NCBI GenBank assembly: GCA_016841005.1
Contig: JAEORG010000275.1
Span: forward strand, 1 to 27,493
DNA length: 27,493 bases
Direction: 5' to 3'
From: Candidatus Thorarchaeota archaeon
GTDB lineage: Archaea; Asgardarchaeota; Thorarchaeia; Thorarchaeales; Thorarchaeaceae
Shown here piece by piece: positions 17,010-24,399 of this stretch (position 1 is the first letter of the stretch; each line of letters opens with the position of its first letter). The position numbers and the translations under genes were made by a program. The notes below the pieces were generated by a model, which was not told the origin of the DNA, made no database searches, and saw only the letters and a program-made list of their open reading frames with translations.

Positions 17010-17558
17010 TTACTTGTGGTATGATTCGGTGTAGTAACCTTTGGCTTGAGTTATCTCCCATTGTTTGTAGTCACTAAAGAAGGAGTCAAACATCTCACTC
17101 AAGAGTGGACGTCCGCGGTAAGAACTATGATAGTAGACACGAACTCTCTTTTCATCTCTGACTCCATCGAATTCCATCTCTTTAATGAAGCCATTCTTTC
17201 TACATATACTGAGTTTGACGATTTCACTCCACTTCAGATATCGAAGAGTTATCCTATGGTATTCACAGGCAATACCAATTGAAGAGAGCAAGAAAAATTC
17301 ATGGGAGTTCTCATATCTGCCACAAAGGAATCCTGAGCACCAACAACAAAAAGCTGGAAGTATTCCAAGAATAAAAAATCCAAAAGATAGATCGTCTGGG
17401 GCATTACCTGATGTTATTGACCATACTACCATCAATGCCACGACAACAGTAAAAAACGCTGCAGAGGAGTAAAATATGTTCGTGTTTGTTCTGTTGATGT
17501 AGACCTCATTACTAGATTCTTTTTTCATTTTATCAACAATGCTTTCTGTATTCTCCAC
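17010..17558 (-). CDS. Small two-TM membrane protein of unknown function
   Basis: A 182-residue protein with a charged N-terminus, two adjacent TM helices (about 28-48 and 57-80, the second rich in Cys: CCWCSGFLCG), and a soluble C-terminal domain of about 95 residues with alternating beta strands. The architecture of paired TMs plus a small beta domain recalls bacterial-PH-like membrane proteins, but no motif proves it. GTG at 17558 has GGGGAG a few bases upstream, and an internal ATG at codon 11 is possible. It is divergent from the SGNH hydrolase gene. No function is assigned. Confidence 0.7.
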   Translation of the reverse strand: MENTESIVDKMKKESSNEVYINRTNTNIFYSSAAFFTVVVALMVVWSITSGNAPDDLSFGFFILGILPAFCCWCSGFLCGRYENSHEFFLLSSIGIACEYHRITLRYLKWSEIVKLSICRKNGFIKEMEFDGVRDEKRVRVYYHSSYRGRPLLSEMFDSFFSDYKQWEITQAKGYYTESYHK

Positions 17559-17698
17559 GCATCTCCCCAGTTATGATATTTCAGTGTAACCTCATAAAGC
17601 TTAATCATATCAACGAAATATAGAACGAAGTTATTATCGAAAAGTCAACTTTCTTAGGTAAACTTAAGATTTAGAGGAGAGATTGATTATCGGTTACG

Positions 17699-18406
17699 AT
17701 GTTTGAATTATTAGTGGTAGGAATTGCTTTTGGGTTCCTTTTCGGACTGATTATTGCAGCCAGATACATTCGGAGAATCGCTAGTGGTGATCCTACTGTG
17801 TGGGAGCGAGAAGTTTCAAAGTTCAGAAAACAAGATAAATTGGATCCACCTAATCATGACATGATTGTTTTTACAGGGAGTTCGAGTATTCGATATTGGA
17901 AGACTCTGAATGAAGACCTTGCTCCTCTACCTGTTCTCAATAGAGGTTTTGGAGGGTCAAGAATCCCTGATGTTATTCACTATGCCCAAGAATTTGTCAT
18001 TTCCTACCAACCGAAGGGTGTAGTCTTTTACGCGGGAGAGAATGATATTACAGGGCTTATTCTATCTAGGAAACACTCTGCAGAGGAAGTAAGAGATAAC
18101 TTCCGAACATTCTGTGAATTTGTTCACGCAGAATATCCGTCTATTCCCATCTTCTTCATCTCCATAAAGCCTCCAAAAAGAAGAAGAAAATTCTGGACAA
18201 TCATGAAGGAAGCTAATCAACTAATCAAGTCATATTGTGATACCTCAGAAACTCTACATTACATTGACATAGTAGCTTCCATGTTGAATTCAGACGGACA
18301 AGTTAATCCCAATCTTTTCAGATGGGATGGTATTCACATGAATGGTGAAGGATATTGTATCTGGACATCGGTTATTAAACCAATACTTATTGAAACATAC
18401 CGGTAA
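17699..18406 (+). CDS. Membrane-anchored SGNH/GDSL-family hydrolase
   Basis: A 235-residue protein with an N-terminal hydrophobic anchor (about 3-20) followed by positive residues (ARYIRR), then a full SGNH hydrolase domain. All four blocks are visible: Ser62 in FTGSSSI, Gly85 in NRGFGGS, Asn115 in AGENDI, and the Asp210/His213 pair in WDGIHMN. Such enzymes hydrolyse esters or thioesters of lipids or acylated carbohydrates. The anchor's arginine-rich flank after the hydrophobic stretch would place the catalytic domain on the cytoplasmic side if positive-inside holds. A purine-rich GAGGAGAG lies about 20 bases upstream of the ATG, farther than usual for a ribosome site. The substrate is unknown. 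Confidence 0.88.
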   Translation: MFELLVVGIAFGFLFGLIIAARYIRRIASGDPTVWEREVSKFRKQDKLDPPNHDMIVFTGSSSIRYWKTLNEDLAPLPVLNRGFGGSRIPDVIHYAQEFVISYQPKGVVFYAGENDITGLILSRKHSAEEVRDNFRTFCEFVHAEYPSIPIFFISIKPPKRRRKFWTIMKEANQLIKSYCDTSETLHYIDIVASMLNSDGQVNPNLFRWDGIHMNGEGYCIWTSVIKPILIETYR

Positions 18407-18439
18407 TTTATTTCACAGTACAGTTTCAGGATGATTATT

Positions 18440-19342
18440 CTACTTTAGTAGTTCTTCCAACAACTTCTCTCCCAACCAAGGATACTTTCTGGTTGTGTAT
18501 ACGACATAGTCATGAATCTCGGTAGTAAATTCTGACACATTAAGTACCGTTAGAAGTGGGTGGACTTTGGACAGTGAATCAACAACCAGTTGAATGACAA
18601 TCAATGGTTCAGTGGCAGATGGTAAGATTGCCCACGTTTCATGTTGGTTATCATCCAACCACCACTTTAGGAATTTATCATACTCAACCTCTGGCTTAAG
18701 ATGTATGAACACAAATAACTGAGTCAAATCTTTTGATGCTAGATTCCATCTTACTGTAAAATGGAAGGCATTTGACTCCATGAGTTCATCAACAACACGT
18801 CTAACTCGTCTTGGTGTAAGCCCAGTTGAAGATGCAATATCAGAAATCGCAGCACGTGGATCTTCTTTCAGAATCGTTAGGACTCGCTTTTGTAGACTTG
18901 TGAGTTTGATTTTGTTCCCAGGAACATTCAATGAGGGATGAAATTGAACATCGATAACATGCGGCAAGCTACGTATCTTATTTGTAACATTTAGAATACC
19001 TTGTGCCGTTTGATATGTTCCAGTAGCAAAATAGGCTCCTCGATTGCCATAAGATAATTTGCTCAGATGAGCTACTTCTTCAATTTGTTCAAAACTAGAG
19101 AAGATTTCTTCTACGTTTTCTGTGCCATCAGTAATAAAAAATGTAAAGAAGGCATTTGCGTCAACCATCACGTTTCTGGGCATAAGATAGAATTTTACTA
19201 TGATTTCATCCTCAATAAGACCCTCGATTCTCTTTCGAACAGCATTAGCTGAAATTCCAATCTTATCGCCTATGAACCTATAACTTGCTCTACAGTTTTG
19301 GTCTAAGATTGTTAGAATTTCCTTATCTAGACTATCCATCAT
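18440..19342 (-). CDS. Tandem Lrp/AsnC-like transcription regulator with two winged-helix domains
   Basis: A 300-residue regulator made of two similar halves. Each begins with a winged helix-turn-helix of the Lrp/AsnC type: residues 3-50 (LDKEILTILDQN, then ISANAVRKRIEGL) and 148-194 (LQKRVLTILKED, then LTPRRVRRVVDEL). Each is followed by a RAM-like alpha/beta ligand-sensing segment. Ordinary Lrp proteins are about 150 residues with one such unit, so this is an internal duplication or fusion, seen in some archaeal regulators. The start is ATG at 19342; a second ATG follows immediately. The 84-base upstream gap holds the palindrome GACATATGTC. Targets and ligand are unknown. Confidence 0.85.
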   Translation of the reverse strand: MMDSLDKEILTILDQNCRASYRFIGDKIGISANAVRKRIEGLIEDEIIVKFYLMPRNVMVDANAFFTFFITDGTENVEEIFSSFEQIEEVAHLSKLSYGNRGAYFATGTYQTAQGILNVTNKIRSLPHVIDVQFHPSLNVPGNKIKLTSLQKRVLTILKEDPRAAISDIASSTGLTPRRVRRVVDELMESNAFHFTVRWNLASKDLTQLFVFIHLKPEVEYDKFLKWWLDDNQHETWAILPSATEPLIVIQLVVDSLSKVHPLLTVLNVSEFTTEIHDYVVYTTRKYPWLGEKLLEELLK

Positions 19343-19394
19343 CTCCGCACCGTGTATTCATAGCTTGAAGTAGCTTAGAACATAGAAAATTGGT

Positions 19395-19404
19395 GACATA
19401 TGTC
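19395..19404. promoter_or_regulatory. Palindrome upstream of the tandem Lrp-like regulator
   Basis: GACATATGTC is a perfect 10-base palindrome located 53-62 bases before the regulator's start codon, in the gap between it and the upstream flavoprotein gene. It could be an autoregulatory operator, since Lrp/AsnC proteins often control their own genes. A 10-base palindrome can also arise by chance, so the call is weak. Confidence 0.25.
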
Positions 19405-19426
19405 CTTTTCTTTTTCCAAATTTCTT

Positions 19427-20854
19427 TCAATGATGATGTCTGTGACCTCCGTCGATTGGTGCCAACCTCCCAAATGCTCGCTGGACTAACTCTGGTAAGG
19501 CTGGATGGATATGCATCGCATCAAACATCGGAATATAGGTTCGATCAGGTGTATACATCAGATTGATAATTTCTTGAATCAGCACTGGTGCATGAGGACC
19601 TATAATAGTAGCACCCAGAATCTTCCTGTCATTTGCATCTGCAATAACCCTCAGAAACCCGGGTGGATAACCCATTGCTGAGCCCTTTGCTGCACCATCA
19701 TAACCTATCTGGCCTACAAGAATCTCATGTTTTGATTCCTTTGCTTGAGTCAAGGTCATACCAACTGTAGCAATAGGTGGATATGAAAAGACTGCACGTG
19801 GAATCGCATGATAGCTCATATCTCTGAGTTCTGGCTTTTCTCCATGATTTTCTGAATTCAGTGTCTGAACAAAGTTGTACCATACGATACTTGATTCTCT
19901 ATTTGCTACATGTCTAAATTGATACCGTCCTATTGCATCTCCAAATGCCCAGATGTTCTTCTTACTCGTTCTGAAGTAATCGTCAACAACAATCCAACCG
20001 CGTTTGTCCACCTTAACTCCAGTCTTCTCTGGTCGAAATAGGTCTGCATTTGAAATCCTCCCTGCTGCCATGAGGATTGTTTTAGCCTCGAATTCCTTCT
20101 CTACTCCAGAATCTCTCTCTCGCGCGACAACCCTCTTAGAATCTCCGCTCTGATTCGCGGATATGACTTCATGATTCGTGAGAACCTTCATTCTCTTTGA
20201 GAGTTCTGCTTTCAATAAATCAGAAACATCATTATCCTCTTCCTTCACAAGATAGGGATTACGTCCGAGTATCGTAACTTCTGTACCAATTGCAGAGAAG
20301 AAGTGTGCTAACTCGGATGCGATGTAACCGCCTCCTATAATAATCATTGACTCCGGGATTTCATCTAATTCGAGCACAGTCTTATTGGTTAGATAGTCAA
20401 CTCCTTCAAGTCCATTTATTTCCGGAATGTATGGACGACTACCTGCGGCAAGTATTACATGATCCGCCTTAATTCTCTCTCCTTTGACTTCCATCGTATA
20501 GTTATCAACAAAAGATCCTGTCCCTTTGTAGAAGTCATAATTCTCTACTTGGGCGATTGATTGTTCCATCTCTTCTGCTTCGCCCCAAGTTTCTTTTCTC
20601 ATTCGCGTCATAAGTGCTGGAAAATCTAACTCCTCTACCCTTGCCTTTAGATTCACTCTCGTAGCATGCTGAATTTCCATTATCATATCAGCCACATATG
20701 TGAGAATTTTCGTCGGAATACAACCCCGATTGAGGCACGTTCCTCCGAATCGGCCATTATCTACGATAGCTACTGAGAGGTCCTGTTCGTATGCATTTGC
20801 CCCAACGTTCGCACCGGCCCCAGAGCCAAGAACAAGCATATCATAATTCTTCAT
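19427..20854 (-). CDS. Pyridine-nucleotide disulfide oxidoreductase, mycothione-reductase/dihydrolipoamide-dehydrogenase-like
   Basis: A 475-residue flavoprotein. It has an N-terminal FAD Rossmann motif (GSGAG, 10-14), the redox disulfide Cys40-Cys45 in GGTCLNRGCIPTK, an NAD(P)-binding motif (IIIGGGYIASELA, about 176-188), the second FAD motif (IWAFGDA) and the C-terminal dimer/acid-base site His450-Glu455 in HPALPE. The NRGCIPTK and HPALPE wording is closest to the mycothione-reductase branch. Archaea are not known to make mycothiol, so the real disulfide substrate is open; lipoamide or CoA disulfide are alternatives. It ends in GGHRHHH, a His-rich tail that could bind metal. No lipoyl-complex genes adjoin it. 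The gene is divergent from the substrate-binding protein gene. Confidence 0.88.
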   Translation of the reverse strand: MKNYDMLVLGSGAGANVGANAYEQDLSVAIVDNGRFGGTCLNRGCIPTKILTYVADMIMEIQHATRVNLKARVEELDFPALMTRMRKETWGEAEEMEQSIAQVENYDFYKGTGSFVDNYTMEVKGERIKADHVILAAGSRPYIPEINGLEGVDYLTNKTVLELDEIPESMIIIGGGYIASELAHFFSAIGTEVTILGRNPYLVKEEDNDVSDLLKAELSKRMKVLTNHEVISANQSGDSKRVVARERDSGVEKEFEAKTILMAAGRISNADLFRPEKTGVKVDKRGWIVVDDYFRTSKKNIWAFGDAIGRYQFRHVANRESSIVWYNFVQTLNSENHGEKPELRDMSYHAIPRAVFSYPPIATVGMTLTQAKESKHEILVGQIGYDGAAKGSAMGYPPGFLRVIADANDRKILGATIIGPHAPVLIQEIINLMYTPDRTYIPMFDAMHIHPALPELVQRAFGRLAPIDGGHRHHH

Positions 20855-20949
20855 AGCTCACGGTCAATCAATTCATCATAGTTAAGCATGTCGGTATATC
20901 TAAACAATCGCCATCAATAATATCAACTCATACAGACCAACACAAGAAA

Positions 20950-20956
20950 TTTATTA
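20950..20956 (+). promoter_or_regulatory. TATA-like box of the substrate-binding protein gene
   Basis: TTTATTA lies about 46 bases before the preferred ATG. A start site about 25 bases downstream would fall near 20978, leaving a short leader with the GGGGGTG ribosome site at 20985-20991. The geometry fits a typical archaeal promoter and also argues against the upstream TTG at 20963, which would precede the transcription start. Confidence 0.4.
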
Positions 20957-20995
20957 CCTCGATTGTCGGAGGAGATTCAGAAGTGGGGGTGCACA

Positions 20996-22654
20996 ATGAT
21001 GGCACGAAAACTATCAATACTATTTGTTACACTATTCCTGATAATATTAAGTTCATCCAACTATTTTGTTACAACCGCTGATGCACAGTTATCTAATAAT
21101 GGAAGCGGTCCCTATCTCGACAAACTAATCTACAACGTCATTACACAAGATGACCAACAGGTTCTAGCTCTTCAGGACAATGAGATAGACCTTATTGGTG
21201 AGATGGTCGATCCTGCTTTCCTCGACACTCTCACAGAAGCAGCGAATATTGAGGTAGCAAATGTTCTAAGAAATGGATATGGATATCTCACAATCAATTG
21301 TGCAAAGTTTCCATTGAATATCACTTCATTCAGACGCGCATTTGCATTTGCTTTAGACAAAGAAGCAATCACGGATGATGTTTGGGATGGTCTTTCAGTC
21401 CCACAGGACAGCGTAGTACCACGGGTCAATCCTGGTTCAATTGAGGGACAATTACCTTACAACTATTATGAATCCAACATTGCTTTAGGTAATCAGTTAC
21501 TTGATGCTGCTGGATTCTTAGATGTTGACGAAGATGGTTTTAGAGAAGCACCAGATGGTACAGCCTTTGACATCCTAGTCGAGTGTGCACAATCATCCAC
21601 CGTAGCTATTGAGGTTGGAGCGAAAGCTGCTGAGGCATTACAGGCATTAGACATTGATGCATCCTCAGCACCGACAGACTTCTACGAGTATTTGAACAGG
21701 CTATACTTCCACGGAGATTATGATATTGTCTACCTAGGTTCTAGCTTCAGCAACTTCGATCTTGACTGGCTAGCATATGAGTATTGGTCAGAGTATTATG
21801 ATGAGCCATACTGGAACTTCCCTAACTTCAGGAATGCATCATACGATGCGTGGAGAGACCAACTACTTCATGCTACCTACTGGGAGGGTGAGGGGGGGGT
21901 CCTAGAGGCAGCTCTCGAGATGCAGAAGGTCTGGGTCTACCAGTGTCCAATGGTCATCTGTTACGAGAACATCTTACTATCGGCCTATAGAACTGACAGG
22001 TTCGATGGCTTTGTAAACGACGTTAGCAATGGAGTTCATTCGTTCTGGACAAATATGAAAGTCCATTTGAAGACTGAATTAGGTGGTCCATTTGGTGGTA
22101 CATTTCGATGGAGTAATCCACTCGATGTTGATACATTCAACTTCATGGTCAGTTCCTCCGCATATACTTGGAATGTTCTTCAGATGATGTATGACCCATT
22201 GATACGAATAGATGAACAAGGTAACGACATCAATTGGCTTGCTGAGTCATACACTGCTGAAACACATGCTGATAATCCAGCTGTACCTGAAGGATATACA
22301 AGATTCACCTTCGAAATACTTGATTCAGTTGTCTGGAGTGATAATACTCCTCTTACTGCGGAAGATGTGGCTTTCGCAATGAATTATTACAGGGATGCTC
22401 CAGGTAATCCATTTGGTTCTGACCTTTCTGACATGACAGCATGTTATGCATCTGATACATATACTGTGGTTGCTGAGTTCAATAGTGAATCATATTGGCA
22501 TTTGCATACGGTCGGTTACAAACCAATTATCCCCAAACATATCTTCGAGGTTATTGGTGTGGATTCATGGAATCTATGGAACCCTAACCCGCCAACTGAA
22601 TCAATGGTCACATCAGGACCATTCAATGTGTCTGAGTATGTTGCAGGTGAATAG
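20996..22654 (+). CDS. ABC-transporter substrate-binding protein (SBP_bac_5 type), prematurely stopped
   Basis: About 552 residues up to a TAG at 22652. A signal peptide is clear: MARK, a hydrophobic core, then the cleavage-like ADA-QLS. GGGGGTG precedes two adjacent ATGs (20996, 20999). The family is oligopeptide/nickel-type, but segment order is permuted. The protein opens with what is normally the second half (GPYLDKLIYNV, LALQDNEIDLIG, FRRAFAFALDKEAI, QLLDAAGF). It closes with the normally first half (WNVLQMMYDPLI, WLAESY, VVWSDNTPLTAEDVAFAMNYY, GPFNVSEYVAGE). I believe this order occurs in other archaeal homologues. The TAG stands where an aromatic residue of a GE-Y-V-x-L-T motif is expected. 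The reading frame continues downstream to a stalk and TM anchor (22655-22900). As read, the product would be secreted without an anchor. No permease genes adjoin it. Confidence 0.8.
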   Translation: MMARKLSILFVTLFLIILSSSNYFVTTADAQLSNNGSGPYLDKLIYNVITQDDQQVLALQDNEIDLIGEMVDPAFLDTLTEAANIEVANVLRNGYGYLTINCAKFPLNITSFRRAFAFALDKEAITDDVWDGLSVPQDSVVPRVNPGSIEGQLPYNYYESNIALGNQLLDAAGFLDVDEDGFREAPDGTAFDILVECAQSSTVAIEVGAKAAEALQALDIDASSAPTDFYEYLNRLYFHGDYDIVYLGSSFSNFDLDWLAYEYWSEYYDEPYWNFPNFRNASYDAWRDQLLHATYWEGEGGVLEAALEMQKVWVYQCPMVICYENILLSAYRTDRFDGFVNDVSNGVHSFWTNMKVHLKTELGGPFGGTFRWSNPLDVDTFNFMVSSSAYTWNVLQMMYDPLIRIDEQGNDINWLAESYTAETHADNPAVPEGYTRFTFEILDSVVWSDNTPLTAEDVAFAMNYYRDAPGNPFGSDLSDMTACYASDTYTVVAEFNSESYWHLHTVGYKPIIPKHIFEVIGVDSWNLWNPNPPTESMVTSGPFNVSEYVAGE

Positions 22655-22900
22655 GTTGAACTAACTAGGCATAGCGTCTATGGAATCTAGACTACATCAA
22701 CAAGTACAGGAACTACAGATACTGAAACAACAACACAGACTGAACCTACTTTTACTGTCCCCTTTACTGTTCCTTCCTTTCTTTTCAGTATGACTGGGAT
22801 TGCCACGGTCGGATCTATCGGAGTTATTATCGTTATAGTACTGCTTATCATTCGGGCTCAAAGAGCTGGTGAGGTACAAGGTGATTGGACTTATGGATAA
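22655..22900 (+). pseudogene. Separated C-terminal stalk and membrane anchor of the substrate-binding protein
   Basis: The frame of the preceding gene continues past its TAG. Eleven residues (VELTRHSVYGI) complete the binding-domain motif. A second in-frame TAG follows at 22688-22690. After it come a Thr-rich stalk (TTSTSTGTTDTETTT), a TM helix (about 22802-22852, GSIGVIIVIVLLII) with a positive flank (RAQR), and a TAA at 22898. That is the normal end of an anchored archaeal binding protein. No start codon with a ribosome site serves this piece, so it is unlikely to be expressed alone. Either two point mutations have broken the gene recently or the TAGs are read through. TAG ends many other genes here, which disfavours recoding. 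Confidence 0.7.
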
Positions 22901-22938
22901 GCTGAGGAGAGTGAATGTCTACCTCATCTCTCACTAAA

Positions 22939-24153
22939 TCAGATCAACTCCCATGAAGAAGCTATGCTAATTCCTCCACCTCCGCAAAGTGTAGCCATAC
23001 CTCGTGTTAATCCTCTCTTCTTTAGGGCATACAGAAGTGTCACTATGATTCTCGCTCCCGTACAACCCACTGGATGTCCCAGGCCAATTCCTGATCCATT
23101 GACATTTGTCTTTTCTCTGTCAAATCCGAGAGGTTTGAGACCTTTCTCAACAGCAAGATACTGACTAGCGAAAGCTTCGTTCAGCTCAACCAAATCCCAA
23201 TCATCGAATGTTTCGGATGTTCGGTCTATCAAATTCTGTACAGCAGGTATCGGTGATTCTCCCATTAGATGAGGTTCGCTGCATCCCATTCCATAGCCAA
23301 TCAGTCTAGCTATCGGTTTTAGACCTAACTCATCTGCTTTCTCGATTGACATCAGAATCATTGCGGCCGCTCCATCATTGATACCACTAGAATTACCGGC
23401 AGTAACTGACCCATCCTTTCTAAATGCTGGACGAAGTTTTGCCAGGTCCTCCATTGTCAACCCTGGTCGGAAATGTTCATCTTTGTCAACAATTGTGACC
23501 TCCCCCTTCCTTCCCTCGATTTCAATCGGAACTATTTCTTCCTTAAAATCTCCATTATTAGTAGCACGTTCAGCATTGTTCTGGGAGCGTAATGCCACTT
23601 CATCCTGATCTTCTCTTGTAAATCCATGTTTCTCATTTAGGAATTCAGCTGTTTCTCCCATAATGTAGGGTTTACCAGTTACTGGGTGTGGAACAAAGTG
23701 GCTTCCAGCATGAAGCCCAGTGGTTAGCATATCCACTAGTGTATTATCAAAAAGCCGGAGCCCCCATCTCGCGTTCTCAATACAATATGGTACATTAGAC
23801 ATTGATTCTACTCCACCAGCAAGTATTACATCTGAAAATCCAGTTTCAATTTGGAGTGCACCACTTACGATGGCCTCCATAGCTGATGTGCAAACTCGAT
23901 TTATTGTAACTGCTGGAACTATCCAAGGAATTCCAGCAAGTAGCATTGATATTCGGGCCACATTGAGAGCTTTTGGTGGTTCGAAACAGTTACCAAACCT
24001 CACGTCTCCTATTATACTTGTATCAATGCCTGCTCGAGATATCGATTCCTTCATGACTTGAGCTGCAAGTTCGGGAGCTTGAAGAGATTTCAATGATCCT
24101 CCAAATGTTCCTATTGGGCTTCGTACAGCTGAAACAGCTACTATCTCTTTCAT
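22939..24153 (-). CDS. Acetyl-CoA C-acyltransferase (thiolase)
   Basis: A 404-residue thiolase of normal length, catalysing thiolytic cleavage of 3-oxoacyl-CoA or its reverse. The nucleophile Cys88 lies in NRVCTSAMEAI, His360 in GLGHPVGCTGAR and the second catalytic Cys390 in LCGGGG. The GNSSGINDGAAA motif is also present. The residues after the nucleophile are TSA rather than the common ASG. No separate OB-fold DUF35 partner is adjacent, and the intact GHPVGCTGAR and CGGGG motifs fit a bacterial-type, degradative or acetoacetyl-CoA thiolase. No ribosome site precedes the ATG at 24153, while a TATA-like element lies about 27 bases upstream, so the mRNA may be leaderless. Together with the dehydrogenase at 3517-4458 it covers the last two steps of beta-oxidation, though the genes are 18 kb apart. 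Confidence 0.92.
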   Translation of the reverse strand: MKEIVAVSAVRSPIGTFGGSLKSLQAPELAAQVMKESISRAGIDTSIIGDVRFGNCFEPPKALNVARISMLLAGIPWIVPAVTINRVCTSAMEAIVSGALQIETGFSDVILAGGVESMSNVPYCIENARWGLRLFDNTLVDMLTTGLHAGSHFVPHPVTGKPYIMGETAEFLNEKHGFTREDQDEVALRSQNNAERATNNGDFKEEIVPIEIEGRKGEVTIVDKDEHFRPGLTMEDLAKLRPAFRKDGSVTAGNSSGINDGAAAMILMSIEKADELGLKPIARLIGYGMGCSEPHLMGESPIPAVQNLIDRTSETFDDWDLVELNEAFASQYLAVEKGLKPLGFDREKTNVNGSGIGLGHPVGCTGARIIVTLLYALKKRGLTRGMATLCGGGGISIASSWELI

Positions 24154-24176
24154 AGGAAATACTCTATAATCGGTGC

Positions 24177-24184
24177 CTTAAATT
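24177..24184 (-). promoter_or_regulatory. TATA-like element of the thiolase gene (possible leaderless start)
   Basis: On the minus strand the region reads AATTTAAG. Its centre is about 27 bases from the thiolase ATG, the distance expected between a TATA box and the transcription start in archaea. With no ribosome site before the ATG, transcription and translation may start at nearly the same base. Confidence 0.35.
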
Positions 24185-24303
24185 GTACATGGCTGAGAGC
24201 GACCATTCAGTCATTTGTATATACAGTAGCATCTCCAGAAAGGATATATGGCAAAGACAATGCAAAATCAAAGCCGAACAGCGTCAATAGATGGTCCCCG
24301 ACA

Positions 24304-24311
24304 TTTATTTA
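24304..24311 (+). promoter_or_regulatory. TATA-like box of the small GTPase gene
   Basis: TTTATTTA resembles an archaeal TATA box. A start near 24333 would give a leader of about 65 bases before the preferred ATG at 24400. It would leave the TTG at 24328 untranscribed, which argues against that longer start. Confidence 0.35.
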
Positions 24312-24399
24312 CAATGTTTCAATCAGCTTGGTTGCACCAAGTCGATTGCACTATCATTGCGCCGCTACATCTTGGAAAGCCTCTGCAATAAATGCAGAA

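Noticed and set aside
16870..17061. 63-codon open frame on the minus strand
   Set aside because: It overlaps the two-TM protein gene by 52 bases, has no ribosome site and no recognisable protein features.
19427..19447. His-rich tail as a cloning-vector artefact
   Set aside because: It is interrupted by Arg, is not a hexahistidine, and is followed by ordinary chromosomal sequence.
20963..20995. TTG start for the binding protein
   Set aside because: It lies at or before the likely transcription start and puts residues in front of a clean signal peptide that begins at the ATG pair 20996/20999.
22652..22690. TAG recoded as pyrrolysine in the binding-protein gene
   Set aside because: TAG is used as the ordinary final stop of at least eight other genes here (for example the ThDP enzyme, symporter, GNAT fusion and GTPase), so genome-wide recoding is unlikely. 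Readthrough at these two sites alone remains possible and is kept as a finding.
24328..24399. TTG start adding 24 residues to the GTPase
   Set aside because: The extension has no conserved content, no ribosome site, and begins before the transcription start predicted from the TATA-like box.
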